From the NCBI RefSeq assembly GCF_030732065.1, contig NZ_JAVBHX010000008.1, positions 62,001-126,000 on the forward strand: DNA of 64,000 nucleotides, given 5' to 3'. The position numbers were made by a program, and so were the translations under genes. Under the pieces are notes generated by a model. It had not been told where the DNA came from. It did not search any database and saw only the letters and a program-made list of their open reading frames with translations. This document shows, piece by piece, positions 36,171-46,538 of this stretch (positions are counted from its first letter, which is position 1; the number at the start of each line of letters is the position of its first letter). The stretch is from Oceanimonas aquatica (GTDB taxonomy: Bacteria > Pseudomonadota > Gammaproteobacteria > Enterobacterales > Aeromonadaceae).

Positions 36171-38438
36171 CTATAACACGCCAGTGAGTCCCATCTCTGC
36201 ATTGCTGGGACGTCCCATATCTCCCCGGCTGAAATCGCAGACACCATCGGGAAAGACCACGCGCAGCATGGCCAGGTGCGAGCGCATGTCGAGCTCACCG
36301 TAAACGCCTTGAGCCACGGCCTGTTCAACCGGGATCAGGGCACACTGGAACAGCTCTCCGGTCAGCGGGGCGCCGGCCACGTTACGGGGCGAGCGAAACG
36401 CCGGGTAACGCTGCAGGCAGGCACCGGTCTCGGCATTGCCCCGCCAGGGGCCGTTCCATACGCTGTTTCCTTCGGCAATCAGCTCACCGGTGTCGGTCCA
36501 GCAGGCGTCCACGGCCGTGGCGGGCCGCTGCCCCGTGGTGAGCCACTCGTCAAGCACCTCAAAGGCCCGGTCGCTGGGATTAAAGGGCTTTCCGCTTTGC
36601 CAGATCACCAGATTGTCGGTGTTGCCGCGGGCGGCCTGCATGCGCAGCCACACCGACTGGGTAGCATAGGAGTGGTGCATGTCGAGCTCGGGGTCGAGGT
36701 AGTGCCGCACATCGATAACCGGAATATCGATATCGCCCAGGAAGACGTGGCCGGAGCGGTAGGCGGCGGCAATGGCGTCGTGGTTCCCCCGACTGCGGGG
36801 GGCGGTTTTAACCATGTCGGCCCGGTTGCGCTCAAACACCCACAGCGGTACCGGACTGCCCGGGGTCTTGCGCATGTTGTGATCGCTCCAGATGGATACG
36901 CCGGCCAGGCTGTCGTCGCCGGTCAGCACCCAGAGCTTTTCCTGTACCATGTCGGCCGGCGGCTTCCAGCTGCCGATATTGGCGTTGAGATGGAAGAACT
37001 CGGCGGGGGTGATCTCCCGCTCGATAAGGGCCCCCAGCCCGTATTGCACGCCGGTATTATCGTGAGTGCGGTTGGCATAGCCGTTGTCATCCACGCCATA
37101 CACATACCCCAGATCGTGCCAGTGGCTGAAGCGTGCTTTTGCCACCACCGCCGGCGAGTAATAACGGGCCCGGTGGGAGTAATGGGGGTTGTTGGTCAGC
37201 GGGGCCAGACCGCGCCAGCTCTTGGAGCACTCGGTGGCCCCCGGGGGCAGCCCGGGCAGGCGCAACCCCAGTCCGGCCATGCGTGCCCAGCGGTAATACT
37301 TTTTGAACTCGTGCTCCACCTCGCTGCTGGCCGCCACCCCCATCACCAGGCCACGGTTTTCCTGCACGCGCCAGCGCTTGTTCTCCCGGGCAGTTACATC
37401 GAAGTAATATTCGAACAACTCGCAGTCCAGTGCCCAGATACTCTGGGTGATCATGTCCGGATAACTGTACTGGGGGATTAGGGCGTCAAGCAGGCCTGGC
37501 TTGTTCTGGGCGAACAGATACTGCTGCACGGCGCCACCGGAGCCGCCAATGCCCACCGTGTAGTCGGGCCGACCGTAGCGGGCTTCAAACTGAGCCTTGA
37601 CCATTTCGGCGGTATTGGCCGCCAGCCACATGTTGTAGTGGTTGCTGGTGACATTGCCGCTGGAGCCCGCCAGCGCATAGCCCTGAGCCAGCTGGGCCAC
37701 CAGCCGGCTGCCCACCCGCCCCAGGCTCATCTTGCCCTGGCGCTTGCCGATGCCGACCCCGCCCTTGAAGTGGAAAATCAGCTTGCGGTTCCAGTAGCGG
37801 CTGTGGGTGTCGGTGACCGGTGTCGTCGGATCGGCCAGCATGGCAAGCATGTACACAAAGCGGTTGATGGTGCCCTGCTCTACCCTGAGCACAAAGGGAA
37901 TGCGCTCGCCATCCCGCTCGATCCAGTCCATGTCCTCGGGGTAGTCGCCTTCGGGCAGCCGCCGAAAGTCGTTCTTGCCCTTCACCCGGTAGTAGTAATC
38001 GAGGCGGGTGTTGAGCAGGCAGTCCTTGCTGTGACCCAACAGGCGCTGCTTGTTTTTTATGCCGTTTTCCTCGGCATACACAGGTGTGCCGATGCCGTCC
38101 TGGTTATCCACCAGCGGCTGACCCAGTCCGGATTCTTCGGTATTGCAGGAAAACGGGTATTGCAGCGGCCCAAGGGAGGTGTCGATGGGGCCGGTTTCGC
38201 CGGGCTGCACCGGAAAGTCAAAGGCGCCGAGATCCAGCTTTACCAGGGAAGCATGAGGGCCGGTATAAGGCGGGCGCGGGCGGGCCGGGTCATAGCCCGG
38301 CGGCAGGGTCTCCACCACCACCTCGGGAGCATCCGGCAGCAAGTGCCGGCCCAGGCGGGCCTGAATTTCACTGCAACCGGACAGAACAACCAGGAATGGC
38401 AGCAATAACCACAAGCAAGCGACGCGGTGACGGCACAT
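36171..38438 (-). CDS. Large secreted lipoprotein, alpha/beta-hydrolase-like (DUF6351-type)
   Basis: A 755-residue predicted lipoprotein. The lipobox LSGC puts the lipidated Cys at residue 22. A nucleophile-elbow-like GIGGSGGAVQQYLFAQN (about 292-308) is followed by PGLLDALIPQYSYPDMI, and later Asp/His-bearing blocks DIPVIDVRHYLDPELDMHHS could complete a catalytic triad. The layout resembles DUF6351 proteins and, more loosely, secreted 3-hydroxybutyrate-oligomer hydrolases; this is from memory and uncertain. AAGGAG lies seven bases before the ATG. A degradative role outside the inner membrane is inferred. Confidence 0.65.
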   Translation of the reverse strand: MCRHRVACLWLLLPFLVVLSGCSEIQARLGRHLLPDAPEVVVETLPPGYDPARPRPPYTGPHASLVKLDLGAFDFPVQPGETGPIDTSLGPLQYPFSCNTEESGLGQPLVDNQDGIGTPVYAEENGIKNKQRLLGHSKDCLLNTRLDYYYRVKGKNDFRRLPEGDYPEDMDWIERDGERIPFVLRVEQGTINRFVYMLAMLADPTTPVTDTHSRYWNRKLIFHFKGGVGIGKRQGKMSLGRVGSRLVAQLAQGYALAGSSGNVTSNHYNMWLAANTAEMVKAQFEARYGRPDYTVGIGGSGGAVQQYLFAQNKPGLLDALIPQYSYPDMITQSIWALDCELFEYYFDVTARENKRWRVQENRGLVMGVAASSEVEHEFKKYYRWARMAGLGLRLPGLPPGATECSKSWRGLAPLTNNPHYSHRARYYSPAVVAKARFSHWHDLGYVYGVDDNGYANRTHDNTGVQYGLGALIEREITPAEFFHLNANIGSWKPPADMVQEKLWVLTGDDSLAGVSIWSDHNMRKTPGSPVPLWVFERNRADMVKTAPRSRGNHDAIAAAYRSGHVFLGDIDIPVIDVRHYLDPELDMHHSYATQSVWLRMQAARGNTDNLVIWQSGKPFNPSDRAFEVLDEWLTTGQRPATAVDACWTDTGELIAEGNSVWNGPWRGNAETGACLQRYPAFRSPRNVAGAPLTGELFQCALIPVEQAVAQGVYGELDMRSHLAMLRVVFPDGVCDFSRGDMGRPSNAEMGLTGVL

Positions 38439-38509
38439 GGTACTCTCCTTGATCCATGCATATATGGATCAAGCTTAGCCGAGCCGCTCCCGCCATGCCG
38501 CCCTTGCAC

Positions 38510-38869
38510 TTATTCCTCTTCGTCGTCTCCCTCGAAGTAGGTGCCCCAGCCATCGTAGTCGATACCGTATTTCTCGGCGATGGGCAGCAGCTCTGCGATT
38601 TGTTGCATGATTTGCTCTTCGTTGAGGGCGCTGTCGGCCACGGCGTCAAAGCACAGCAGGGTCTGCCCCCGCTCCAGGGTCAGCTCCTCGGCATCGGTAA
38701 CCTCGTAGCCGGCCTTGAAGCAGTCGACCGCGGCCTTTTCCAGGCGGGCGAAGTTCTGCCCGGAAAAGTGGTGTTCTATGGTGTATTCGGCATCGGGATG
38801 GCTGCCGTCGTTCAGCAGGGATTCAATGATGTCACGGGTTTCGGCCCGCCAGTCGGTGCTCTGGCTCAT
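38510..38869 (-). CDS. rraB: Ribonuclease E inhibitor RraB
   Basis: Acidic protein that binds RNase E and changes the set of mRNAs it degrades. From the ATG at 38869 ([19 protein letters not shown]) it has 119 residues (E. coli 138, with a longer acidic tail). Conserved blocks are [37 protein letters not shown] and the signature [15 protein letters not shown]. The start overlaps the plsC stop in ATGA, so it is translationally coupled to plsC. Confidence 0.93.
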   Translation of the reverse strand: MSQSTDWRAETRDIIESLLNDGSHPDAEYTIEHHFSGQNFARLEKAAVDCFKAGYEVTDAEELTLERGQTLLCFDAVADSALNEEQIMQQIAELLPIAEKYGIDYDGWGTYFEGDDEEE

Positions 38870-39615
38870 GATTCGGCTCCGGATTGAGTAAGGGAATCGG
38901 GACGGCGGACTTCCCCGTCGAGGCGGGTAATGCCGTCGGCAATCTGCTTGCGACTCTGTTTCAGCAGGTCGCGCAGTTGCGCCGGCTGGCACTCGCTTAC
39001 GTCGATGGGTGGCATGATGTCGATCAGCACTTCGCCGTTGTCCCAGCGGTTCAGATCCACCTGACCAAAATAGCTGGAGCAGGCGACGGGCACTATGGGC
39101 ACTCCCGCCTGCAGGGCAATATGAAAGGCGCCGGTCTTGAACGGCAGCAGCCCCTTGCCCTTGCTGCGGGTGCCTTCGGGAAACATCCAGATGGACAGCT
39201 TGCGGCTGCGTATTTTTTCCACCACCTTGCCGATGGTGCTGGCGGCCTTGGCCTTGTTTTCCCGGTTGATCAGCAGGTTGCCACTGAGCCAGAACAGGGG
39301 GCCAAACAACGGAATCCAGAACAGGCTGTTTTTGCCAATGGCCACGGTGCGCGGCGACAGCACGCCCGGGTGAGTGATGATGTCCCAGTTGGTCTGGTGG
39401 TTGGCAATGTAAATGGCCGACTCCAGATCCTTCACGTTGTCACGCCCGCGAATTCTGACCTTGAGCCCGATCAACGGACAGGCCAGGTGAAACAGGCGGC
39501 CAAGCAGATAAACGTTGTTCGGGTGGCGGGGGCGTACCAGGCACAACAGGGTACCCAGTACGAAAACGACGACCATGGCCAGGCCCAGCAACAGTATCCG
39601 CAACAGCTTTAACAT
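38866..39615 (-). CDS. plsC: 1-acyl-sn-glycerol-3-phosphate acyltransferase
   Basis: Makes phosphatidic acid from lysophosphatidic acid at the inner membrane. From the ATG at 39615 ([10 protein letters not shown], 249 residues), with AGGA six bases upstream, it has an N-terminal membrane segment (about 3-26), the catalytic HX4D motif in NHQTNWD (His73, Asp78), [13 protein letters not shown], and [21 protein letters not shown], all close to E. coli PlsC. Confidence 0.96.
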   Translation of the reverse strand: MLKLLRILLLGLAMVVVFVLGTLLCLVRPRHPNNVYLLGRLFHLACPLIGLKVRIRGRDNVKDLESAIYIANHQTNWDIITHPGVLSPRTVAIGKNSLFWIPLFGPLFWLSGNLLINRENKAKAASTIGKVVEKIRSRKLSIWMFPEGTRSKGKGLLPFKTGAFHIALQAGVPIVPVACSSYFGQVDLNRWDNGEVLIDIMPPIDVSECQPAQLRDLLKQSRKQIADGITRLDGEVRRPDSLTQSGAES

Positions 39616-39708
39616 GAACAATCCTCGCAATTTGAGACACGGCAGTATACTGACCGCCTTCCAAGGGAACAAGGCCGGCAGCCAGCTACCGAACTGCCAC
39701 AGCCCGGC

Positions 39709-41376
39709 TCAGCGGAGCTGGGCGTGCGTGTTCTCGAGCCTGAAGCCCTGAACCGCCGTCTGTAATTGCTCGGCAAGACTGGCCAGCTCACGGCTGGCAC
39801 TGGCAGTCTGATCGGCACCCGCGGCATTCTCCTCACCCATACCGTGAATGCTGGTGATATTACGGCTGATGTTCTCGGTCACCGAGGCCTGCTCTTCCAC
39901 CGCACTGGCGATCTGGGTGTTCATGTCGCGGATCAACTGCACCGCCGAACTGATCATTTCCAGCGCCTGCTCGGCATCCCGCGCCCGCTCTACCGTCACT
40001 TCCGCCCGCTGACGGCCACTGTCCATGGCGGACTTGGCTTTTGCGGCATCGGCCTGTAGCCGGGCGATGGTGTTCACGATTTCCTGAGAAGAATGCTGGG
40101 TCTGCTCGGCGAGGTTGCGAACCTCAGCCGCCACCACCGCAAAGCCACGCCCCTGCTCACCGGCCCGTGCAGCCTCGATGGCGGCATTCAGCGCCAGCAG
40201 GTTGGTGCGATCGGCAATTTCCTGAATCACCTCAACCACGGAGCTGATCTGGGTGCTGCTGTCGGCCAGTGATTGCACCACTTCGCTGGTGGTGCCCACT
40301 TCCTCAGCCAGACAGCTGATCTGCTCGACAGTCTGCAGGACGATCTGGCGGCCCTGCTCGGCCGCTTCTGACGCAGAGCGAGCCGATTCCGCCGCTTGCC
40401 CGGTATTGTGCGAAACTTCCTGCACCGTGGCCGACATCTGGTTAATGGCGGTAGCAACCTGCTCGGTGTCCTGCTGCTGACGCTCAAGGTTGGTGCTGGT
40501 CTGCAGCGACACGGCCGAGGTTTCTTCTGCCGCCGAAGCCAGACCTGAACTTGAACTGTTAATCTGGCCGACCAGGTCACGCAATTTACTGGTCATGTGC
40601 TGCATGCGGCCATAGACGCCCTGTGCATCCGGTAAAAATTGCAGGCCAAGCTGGCCGTCGGCAATAGAACTGGCAATTCGTGCCATCTCGGCCGGCTCCG
40701 CCCCCAGAGGCTGCAGCACCGCCCGTCTGAGCACCCATCCCAGCAACAGGCTGAGCGTCACTAGCAGGGCCGCCATCACCACCATGACGATCACCATGTT
40801 ATGCTTCTTGGCCCGGGCGATCTCGATATCCTGATCAAGGCGGGTCAGCAGCATCGAGATAAAGCGGTTAACCGACGCCTGAAGTACGGCCCTGTTGTCG
40901 TCATATTCCTTGTTAAATACCTTGCCCCAGGCTTCACGACTCTGGCCGACCTGCATCAGCTGCAACGCCTCGCTTTCCAGTTTCGCCATGTTCACGGTCG
41001 CCTGCCGGCCCTTTTCCAGCAACGCCAATTCCTGAGGAGTCAGCGTCATGGCCTGCAGCATCTGTTCGTTTGACTCGGTAAAACCGTTGATCCGCGGCTT
41101 GCGGCCTTCAGTCATCGCCAGTACGCTGCGGTAGTTGTCCAGATCTTTCTGGGCAGAGGTGGAGACATAATTACGGATACTGGCTGTCAGCTCCCCGGAC
41201 ATGATGCGCATCAGGTTGACGGAGTTAAAGTCTTCATGCCGCTTGTTCTGGGCCGCTTCAAGATCACTCTGCGCCTGTAATAAAAGAAACAGGGTGCCGC
41301 CCAATATCAGGGCAAAACCCAGTGCCACCAGGATAATCAACCGGATAATGGCCTTCAGGGTCATACCACTTCCCAT
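39709..41376 (-). CDS. Methyl-accepting chemotaxis protein
   Basis: Transmembrane chemoreceptor of 555 residues; start at 41376 has GGAGG five bases upstream. TM1 is at about residues 8-34, a periplasmic four-helix-bundle sensor spans about 35-185, TM2 is about 192-215, then a HAMP region, and the cytoplasmic signalling hairpin holds the conserved [20 protein letters not shown] and [20 protein letters not shown]. Gln/Glu methylation sites are plausible in the flanking helices; no C-terminal CheR pentapeptide is present. The sensor is paralogous to the next gene. Confidence 0.95.
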   Translation of the reverse strand: MGSGMTLKAIIRLIILVALGFALILGGTLFLLLQAQSDLEAAQNKRHEDFNSVNLMRIMSGELTASIRNYVSTSAQKDLDNYRSVLAMTEGRKPRINGFTESNEQMLQAMTLTPQELALLEKGRQATVNMAKLESEALQLMQVGQSREAWGKVFNKEYDDNRAVLQASVNRFISMLLTRLDQDIEIARAKKHNMVIVMVVMAALLVTLSLLLGWVLRRAVLQPLGAEPAEMARIASSIADGQLGLQFLPDAQGVYGRMQHMTSKLRDLVGQINSSSSGLASAAEETSAVSLQTSTNLERQQQDTEQVATAINQMSATVQEVSHNTGQAAESARSASEAAEQGRQIVLQTVEQISCLAEEVGTTSEVVQSLADSSTQISSVVEVIQEIADRTNLLALNAAIEAARAGEQGRGFAVVAAEVRNLAEQTQHSSQEIVNTIARLQADAAKAKSAMDSGRQRAEVTVERARDAEQALEMISSAVQLIRDMNTQIASAVEEQASVTENISRNITSIHGMGEENAAGADQTASASRELASLAEQLQTAVQGFRLENTHAQLR

Positions 41377-41497
41377 ACACTCCTCCCCGCAAACTGTATA
41401 CAACGTTTAATTCAAACGGCGCGGATTATGTTCTTATTTAACTAAAATTAAAACACAAAAGATCCATTCGAGGCTTTATAAGGGAATCAGGGGAAAC

Positions 41498-42196
41498 TCA
41501 GCCGGGAGTACCATGGCGCGCAGCCAGCACGACGCGGCCCTGATGGCGCTGGCCCTGGCGTAACTGCCAGCCCAGCACGAGACTGCATAACACCAACAGC
41601 AAGAACGTAATGAGCATGGCAATCATGGTATACCGGTTTTGCTGGCGTGCCTGCTCAATGTTCCGCTCCAGCCGTGCCACCAGCAGGTTTACAAACTGGT
41701 TGACCGATCCGGTCACTACTTCTCTGTAGCTGTCGTAGTCCGGGTTGAACACCTTTTGCCGGGCCTGAGCATAATGCCCCGCCTCCATCAGCCGAAGTGC
41801 CTCGTCTTCCAGCCTGGCCAGAGTCAGAGTCGCCTGGCGCGCCCGTTCCAGCAGGTTGAGCTCTTCCCGGGTCAGCGTCATTGACCGCAGCAGTTGCTCG
41901 TTGGAGATGACCCTGCCATTGTCCCTGGGATGGCGCCCTTCGGTCATGGCCAGCACATGGCGATACAGCGACAGGCTGCGCTCCGAGCCGGTATAGGCAT
42001 AGTTGCGAATACCGGCACTGAGCTGGCCCGACAACTGCCGGATCTGGTTAGCGGCTTCGAAATACTCAAACCGCGTCTGCTGGGCCAGTGTCAGCGCCCG
42101 TTGCGATTGCAGCAGCATGACCAGCGCTATCGCACCCGCCAGCAGCAGCACCGGTGCCAGGGTAAATGCCAGCCGCAAAAACACTCTGTGATGCAT
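41498..42196 (-). CDS. Chemoreceptor-like sensor lacking HAMP and signalling domains
   Basis: A 232-residue membrane protein paralogous to the sensor half of the neighbouring chemoreceptor: matched blocks are [17 protein letters not shown] versus [36 protein letters not shown], and VFNPDYDSYREVV. TM1 (about 7-30) and TM2 (about 190-212) are kept, but the frame stops 20 residues after TM2 with an unrelated basic tail (RQGQRHQGRVVLAARHGTPG). No signalling domain follows in any frame before the next gene. It is either a truncated remnant or a stand-alone sensor. AGAGG precedes the ATG. Confidence 0.75.
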   Translation of the reverse strand: MHHRVFLRLAFTLAPVLLLAGAIALVMLLQSQRALTLAQQTRFEYFEAANQIRQLSGQLSAGIRNYAYTGSERSLSLYRHVLAMTEGRHPRDNGRVISNEQLLRSMTLTREELNLLERARQATLTLARLEDEALRLMEAGHYAQARQKVFNPDYDSYREVVTGSVNQFVNLLVARLERNIEQARQQNRYTMIAMLITFLLLVLCSLVLGWQLRQGQRHQGRVVLAARHGTPG

Positions 42197-42383
42197 GAAT
42201 GCCTCTTGTTTTTATCCCGTAATTATTTTTATTTCCCCTTTGTGGGGGCGAAAATTATGGGTCAATCCGGCCCAAAGTGAAACCTGGCCGGACGCAGAAT
42301 CCATAATAAAAATAATCTCACTCCTGTACGGCCCGGGTCGGGACAATATTTCAGTATTTTCCCTTTTTGCCATTTATATAATT

Positions 42384-42408
42384 AAAAAGCCGCCCGAAGG
42401 CGGCTTTT
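42384..42408 (-). terminator. Terminator of secA
   Basis: On the minus strand stem AAAAGCCGCC/GGCGGCTTTT (42385-42408) with TTCG loop, then a T-run, 20 bp after the secA stop. Confidence 0.92.
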
Positions 42409-42427
42409 GCAGAAATACGATGCCGGC

Positions 42428-45163
42428 TCAGCTCAGCTTGCCGTGGCATTGCTTGTACTTTTTGCCCGAGCCGCAGGGGCAAGGGTCGTTGCGGCCCACT
42501 TTCTGGCCTTCCCGCACAAAGGGTGCACTTTCGGCTTCTGCTGCAGCAGTGGCAGGCTGACCATCGGTCAGCGGGCTGTCGGCCTCGGCATGGCTGTAGC
42601 TCTGAGGCAGGCGCTCGGCGGCTTCACGACGTTTGGCTTCGGCCGCATCCACTTCTTCCTGGGTCTGCACCCGCACCCGGCTGAGAATGCTCACCACCTC
42701 GCGCTTGAGGTTGTCCAGCATCTGGGTAAACAGCTCGTAGGACTCGCGCTTGTATTCCTGCTTGGGGTTCTTCTGGGCATAACCGCGCAGGTGAATGCCC
42801 TGACGCAGGTGATCCATGGCCGCCAAGTGCTCCTTCCACAGGTTGTCCAGGGTTTGCAGCATCACCGAGGTTTCAAACTGGCGCAGTACCTCGGCGCCCA
42901 CCACGGCTTCCTTCTCCTCATAGGTGCTGGCGGCTTCGGCCAGTACCCGCTCCAGGATCTGCTCATCGTGCAGCTTGTCATCCTGCTTGAGCCAGTCACC
43001 GATGGGCAGCTCCAGGGCGAAATCACTCTGCAGACGCTGCTCCAGGCCGGGCACGTCCCACATTTCTTCCAGCGACTGGGGCGGAATGTATTCGTTAACC
43101 ACATCGGTGAGCACGTCTTCGCGGATCACCGAGATGGTGTCGTGAATATCGCCGGAGTCGAGCAGCTCGTTGCGCTGCTCGTACACTACCTTGCGCTGAT
43201 CATTGGCCACGTCGTCGAATTCGAGCAGGTTTTTACGAATGTCGAAGTTACGGGTTTCCACCTTGCGCTGGGCGTTTTCAATGGCCCGGGTCACCCAGGG
43301 ATGTTCGATGGCCTCGCCTTCTTCCATGCCCAGTTTTTTCATCATGCCGGTGACCCGGTCTGACGCAAAGATGCGCATCAGGGCGTCTTCCATGGACAGG
43401 TAGAAACGGCTGGAGCCCGGGTCGCCCTGACGGCCGGCCCGGCCACGCAGCTGGTTATCGATACGGCGGGATTCGTGACGCTCGGTGCCGATAATATGCA
43501 GGCCGCCGGCGGCCAGCACGGCATCGTGGCGTGGCTGCCAGTCGGCCTTGATGGCGGCAATCTGCTCCGGCGTCGCGCCCTCACCCAGGGCCTCGATTTC
43601 CGACTGCCAGCTGCCGCCCAGCACGATATCGGTACCCCGGCCGGCCATGTTGGTGGCAATGGTCACGGTGCCGGCTCGGCCGGCCTGGGCGATGATCTCC
43701 GCTTCCTTCTGGTGGAACTTGGCGTTGAGCACCTGATGCCTGATGCCTTCCTTGTCGAGAATGCTGGAGAGCAGCTCGGAGTTCTCGATGGACACGGTAC
43801 CTACCAGCACCGGCTGGCCCCGCTCGACGCAGTCCTTGATGTCGGCAACGATGGCCTGGTATTTCTCCGGCGCGGTCAGGTACACCAGGTCGCCCATGTC
43901 CTTGCGGATCATCGGCTTGTTGGTGGGGATCACCACGGTGTCGAGGCCGTAGATATGCTGGAATTCAAAGGCTTCGGTGTCGGCGGTGCCGGTCATGCCC
44001 GCCAGCTTGTCATACAGACGGAAGTAGTTCTGAAAGGTGATCGAGGCCAGGGTCTGGTTCTCATTCTGGATTTTCACCCCTTCCTTGGCTTCCACCGCCT
44101 GGTGCAGGCCCTCGGACCAGCGCCGACCCGGCATGGTGCGGCCGGTGTGCTCGTCGACGATCACCACTTCGTCGTTCTGTACTATGTAGTCGACGTTGCG
44201 CTCAAACAGGGTGTGAGCGCGCAGGCCGGCGTTGACGTGAGACAGCAGGGTAATGTTGCCGGCGGAAAACAGGGAGTCGTCTTCCTGCAGCAGGCCCATG
44301 CGCTTGAGCTCTTCTTCCACGAAGATCTGGCCGTTTTCGGTAAGCAGCGCCTGCTTGTTTTTCTCGTCCACCGTGTAGTGGCCGTCACCCGTGTATTCCT
44401 CGGTGTCTTCCTGATCCTGCTTCACCAGTTTGGGGATCAGGGTATCGATGCGCTTGTACAGCTCGGAGCTGTCTTCCGCCGGGCCGGAGATGATCAGCGG
44501 GGTACGGGCCTCGTCGATCAGTACCGAGTCCACTTCATCCACCAGGGCGTAGTTCAGCGGACGCTGCACCCGCTGCTCGGGCGAAAACGCCATGTTGTCG
44601 CGCAGGTAGTCAAAGCCGAATTCGTTGTTGGTGCCGTAGGTGATGTCACAGGCATAGGCGGCCTGCTTTTCCTGATGACTCATGCCCGGCAGGTTGCAGC
44701 CCACGGTCAGGCCCAGGAATTCGAACAGCGGCCGGTTGCCTTCGGCATCCCGGCGGGCCAGGTAGTCGTTCACCGTGACCACGTGCACGCCCCGGCCGCT
44801 GAGGGCGTTCAGGTACACCGGCAGGGTACCGGTCAGGGTTTTACCTTCACCGGTTTTCATTTCGGCGATCTGGTTGTTGTTGAGCACCATGCCGCCGATC
44901 ATCTGCACGTCGAAGTGACGCATGGCAAACACCCGCTTGGACGCCTCACGCACCACCGCAAAGGCTTCGGGCAAAATCTGCTCCAGGGTTTCGCCCTGCT
45001 CCAGGCGGGTACGGAATTCCACCGTCTTGCCCTGCAGCTCGGCATCGGACAGGGCCTCGAACTTCGGCTCCATGGCATTGATTTCGTTTACTACCTTGCG
45101 CAGTCGCTTCAGGGTTCGGTCGTTGCGACTGCCAATGATTCGAGTGAAGAGTTTGGTGATCAT
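42428..45163 (-). CDS. secA: Preprotein translocase ATPase SecA
   Basis: Motor that drives unfolded proteins through SecYEG. I chose the ATG at 45163 ([20 protein letters not shown]), 911 residues (E. coli 901). Features: Walker [12 protein letters not shown] (about 102-112), DEAD-like [17 protein letters not shown], preprotein cross-linking and helical scaffold domains, [13 protein letters not shown], and the C-terminal zinc motif [14 protein letters not shown]. There is no Shine-Dalgarno before the ATG; a 40-codon ORF ends over the start (ATGA). No secM homologue is seen, and mutT does not follow. Confidence 0.98.
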   Translation of the reverse strand: MITKLFTRIIGSRNDRTLKRLRKVVNEINAMEPKFEALSDAELQGKTVEFRTRLEQGETLEQILPEAFAVVREASKRVFAMRHFDVQMIGGMVLNNNQIAEMKTGEGKTLTGTLPVYLNALSGRGVHVVTVNDYLARRDAEGNRPLFEFLGLTVGCNLPGMSHQEKQAAYACDITYGTNNEFGFDYLRDNMAFSPEQRVQRPLNYALVDEVDSVLIDEARTPLIISGPAEDSSELYKRIDTLIPKLVKQDQEDTEEYTGDGHYTVDEKNKQALLTENGQIFVEEELKRMGLLQEDDSLFSAGNITLLSHVNAGLRAHTLFERNVDYIVQNDEVVIVDEHTGRTMPGRRWSEGLHQAVEAKEGVKIQNENQTLASITFQNYFRLYDKLAGMTGTADTEAFEFQHIYGLDTVVIPTNKPMIRKDMGDLVYLTAPEKYQAIVADIKDCVERGQPVLVGTVSIENSELLSSILDKEGIRHQVLNAKFHQKEAEIIAQAGRAGTVTIATNMAGRGTDIVLGGSWQSEIEALGEGATPEQIAAIKADWQPRHDAVLAAGGLHIIGTERHESRRIDNQLRGRAGRQGDPGSSRFYLSMEDALMRIFASDRVTGMMKKLGMEEGEAIEHPWVTRAIENAQRKVETRNFDIRKNLLEFDDVANDQRKVVYEQRNELLDSGDIHDTISVIREDVLTDVVNEYIPPQSLEEMWDVPGLEQRLQSDFALELPIGDWLKQDDKLHDEQILERVLAEAASTYEEKEAVVGAEVLRQFETSVMLQTLDNLWKEHLAAMDHLRQGIHLRGYAQKNPKQEYKRESYELFTQMLDNLKREVVSILSRVRVQTQEEVDAAEAKRREAAERLPQSYSHAEADSPLTDGQPATAAAEAESAPFVREGQKVGRNDPCPCGSGKKYKQCHGKLS

Positions 45164-45282
45164 GCTTGGCCAATTGTGATGTTGAAAAAGGTCACCCCGC
45201 GCGCCGCGGAGCCATAACGATACATTTTGCCGGAAAAGACGGTGCGCCCCATGCGGCCGGCCCTGCGCTTTCGGCATTTCAT
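45160..45282 (-). CDS. Possible 40-codon leader ORF overlapping the secA start
   Basis: An ORF from ATG at 45282 runs 40 codons ([16 protein letters not shown]..., ending NITIGQA) and stops at TGA that shares ATGA with the secA start. secA itself lacks a ribosome-binding site, so coupling through this ORF is possible. In E. coli the corresponding position holds secM. This ORF has no signal peptide and no recognisable SecM arrest motif, and its own ribosome site is weak, so it may be chance. Confidence 0.3.
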   Translation of the reverse strand: MKCRKRRAGRMGRTVFSGKMYRYGSAARGVTFFNITIGQA

Positions 45283-45344
45283 TTATGCAAATGTAACCCG
45301 TTGGGGCAGCAAGAAAAAGGGTCTGGTAAATGCGCGAATCGGGA

Positions 45345-45375
45345 ATTATATGGTGATGATGCGGGCAATAATCAA
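45345..45375 (-). promoter_or_regulatory. Possible secA promoter
   Basis: Perfect -10 TATAAT (45350-45345); the nearest -35-like TTGATT (45375-45370) is 19 bases away, longer than ideal. It follows the lpxC terminator, so secA needs a promoter here. Confidence 0.45.
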
Positions 45376-45470
45376 GGGCAATGGCCGGCAAAAGGGCCCG
45401 CAGCGCCGGAATGCGTGGTAAAAACTGACGCCATTCGCGCAAAAACAGCGCAATGAGTATTCAGAACAAA

Positions 45471-45508
45471 ACAAAAAACACGCCGGCGCGGAGAGATGCC
45501 GGCGTGTG
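45471..45508 (-). terminator. Terminator of the dcw-lpxC unit
   Basis: On the minus strand 10-bp stem ACACGCCGGC/GCCGGCGTGT (45507-45478) followed by a six-base T-run, 10 bp after the lpxC stop. Confidence 0.92.
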
Positions 45509-45517
45509 TATACGGGA

Positions 45518-46441
45518 TCAGGCGGGCTGGAAGGCGGTGTCGTAGTAACGGATCGGCGACTCGGCGCCCTCGTCACCAAAGGTGACCATTTCCCAGGCGT
45601 CGGCTTGTGCCAGCAGCGCCCGCAACAGGTTGTTGTTGAGGGCATGGCCGGTCTTGTAGGCACAAAACTCGCCCAGAATGCTGTGGTTGCACATATACAG
45701 ATCGCCGATGGCGTCCAGCATCTTGTGCTTCACAAACTCGTTGGGGTAGCGCAGACCGTCTTCGTTGAGCACCTTGTACTCGTCCAGCACCACGGCGTTT
45801 TCCAGGCTGCCGCCCAGTGCCAGATTCTGGGAGTGCAGGTATTCGATGTCGCGCATAAAGCCGAAGGTTCTGGCCCGGCTCAGTTCCTTCACAAAGGCGG
45901 CGCCGGAAAAATCCAGTACCAGATGCTGACTGCGGCCTTCAAACACAGGATGCTTGAAGTCGATGGTCAGATCCATGCGAAAGCCCTTGTTAAAGGGACG
46001 CAGTTCGGCCCACTTGTCGCCGTCTTCCACCCGGATCGGCTTTTTGATGCGAATGAAGCGCTTGAGCGCGTTCAGCTCGCGAATGCCGCCGGACTGTAGC
46101 AGGTAGATAAAGGGATGGGAACTGCCGTCCATCACCGGCACCTCGGGGGCATCCACCTCAATATAGAGGTTGTCGATACCCAGCCCCGCCAGTGCGGCGG
46201 ACAGGTGCTCGATGGTGGATACCCGCACGCCTTCATCATTGACCAGGGCGGTACACAGCATGGTGTCCTTCACCAGGTCGGCGTCGGCCCGAATCTCGAC
46301 CTGCGGCTCCAGATCGGTACGACGAAACACGATACCTGTGTTGGCCGGCGCAGGAACAAAGCGCATCTGCACCTTGTGGCCGGAATGCAGGCCGATTCCG
46401 GTGGCCTGCACGGTATTTTTCAGAGTTCGTTGTCTAATCAT
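45518..46441 (-). CDS. lpxC: UDP-3-O-acyl-N-acetylglucosamine deacetylase
   Basis: Zinc deacetylase, the committed step of lipid A synthesis, and target of FtsH control in E. coli. The 307 residues (E. coli 305) include zinc ligands His79 in [10 protein letters not shown] and the later [11 protein letters not shown] His and Asp (about 238 and 242), with the catalytic Glu next to His79 (TIEH). It follows ftsZ by 97 bp and closes the dcw cluster; a terminator follows. Confidence 0.97.
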   Translation of the reverse strand: MIRQRTLKNTVQATGIGLHSGHKVQMRFVPAPANTGIVFRRTDLEPQVEIRADADLVKDTMLCTALVNDEGVRVSTIEHLSAALAGLGIDNLYIEVDAPEVPVMDGSSHPFIYLLQSGGIRELNALKRFIRIKKPIRVEDGDKWAELRPFNKGFRMDLTIDFKHPVFEGRSQHLVLDFSGAAFVKELSRARTFGFMRDIEYLHSQNLALGGSLENAVVLDEYKVLNEDGLRYPNEFVKHKMLDAIGDLYMCNHSILGEFCAYKTGHALNNNLLRALLAQADAWEMVTFGDEGAESPIRYYDTAFQPA

Positions 46442-46538
46442 AGGATTGTCCGTCAGTCAGATAGCCCGATTCGAACCATATAAAATGGCCACGTATGCTA
46501 ACACGTTTTTACCCACCCGCGCCAATCCGGCGCATTTT

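Larger units (their letters stand above)
45164..45517. other. 354-bp lpxC-secA intergenic region
   Basis: Contains, on the minus strand in order, the lpxC terminator (45508-45471), a promoter with perfect -10 (45375-45345), and a leader of about 175 bases for secA that includes the 40-codon ORF. No longer gene is supported. The secA frame stays open upstream but the extension has no resemblance to SecA. Confidence 0.6.

Noticed and set aside
45164-45442. In-frame N-terminal extension of SecA
   Set aside because: The extra residues do not resemble SecA, cross the predicted promoter and leader, and the ATG at 45163 gives the family start.
45346-45663. 105-residue ORF overlapping the lpxC 3' end as a secM candidate
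   Set aside because: It lies mostly inside lpxC, crosses its terminator, and has no signal peptide or arrest motif.
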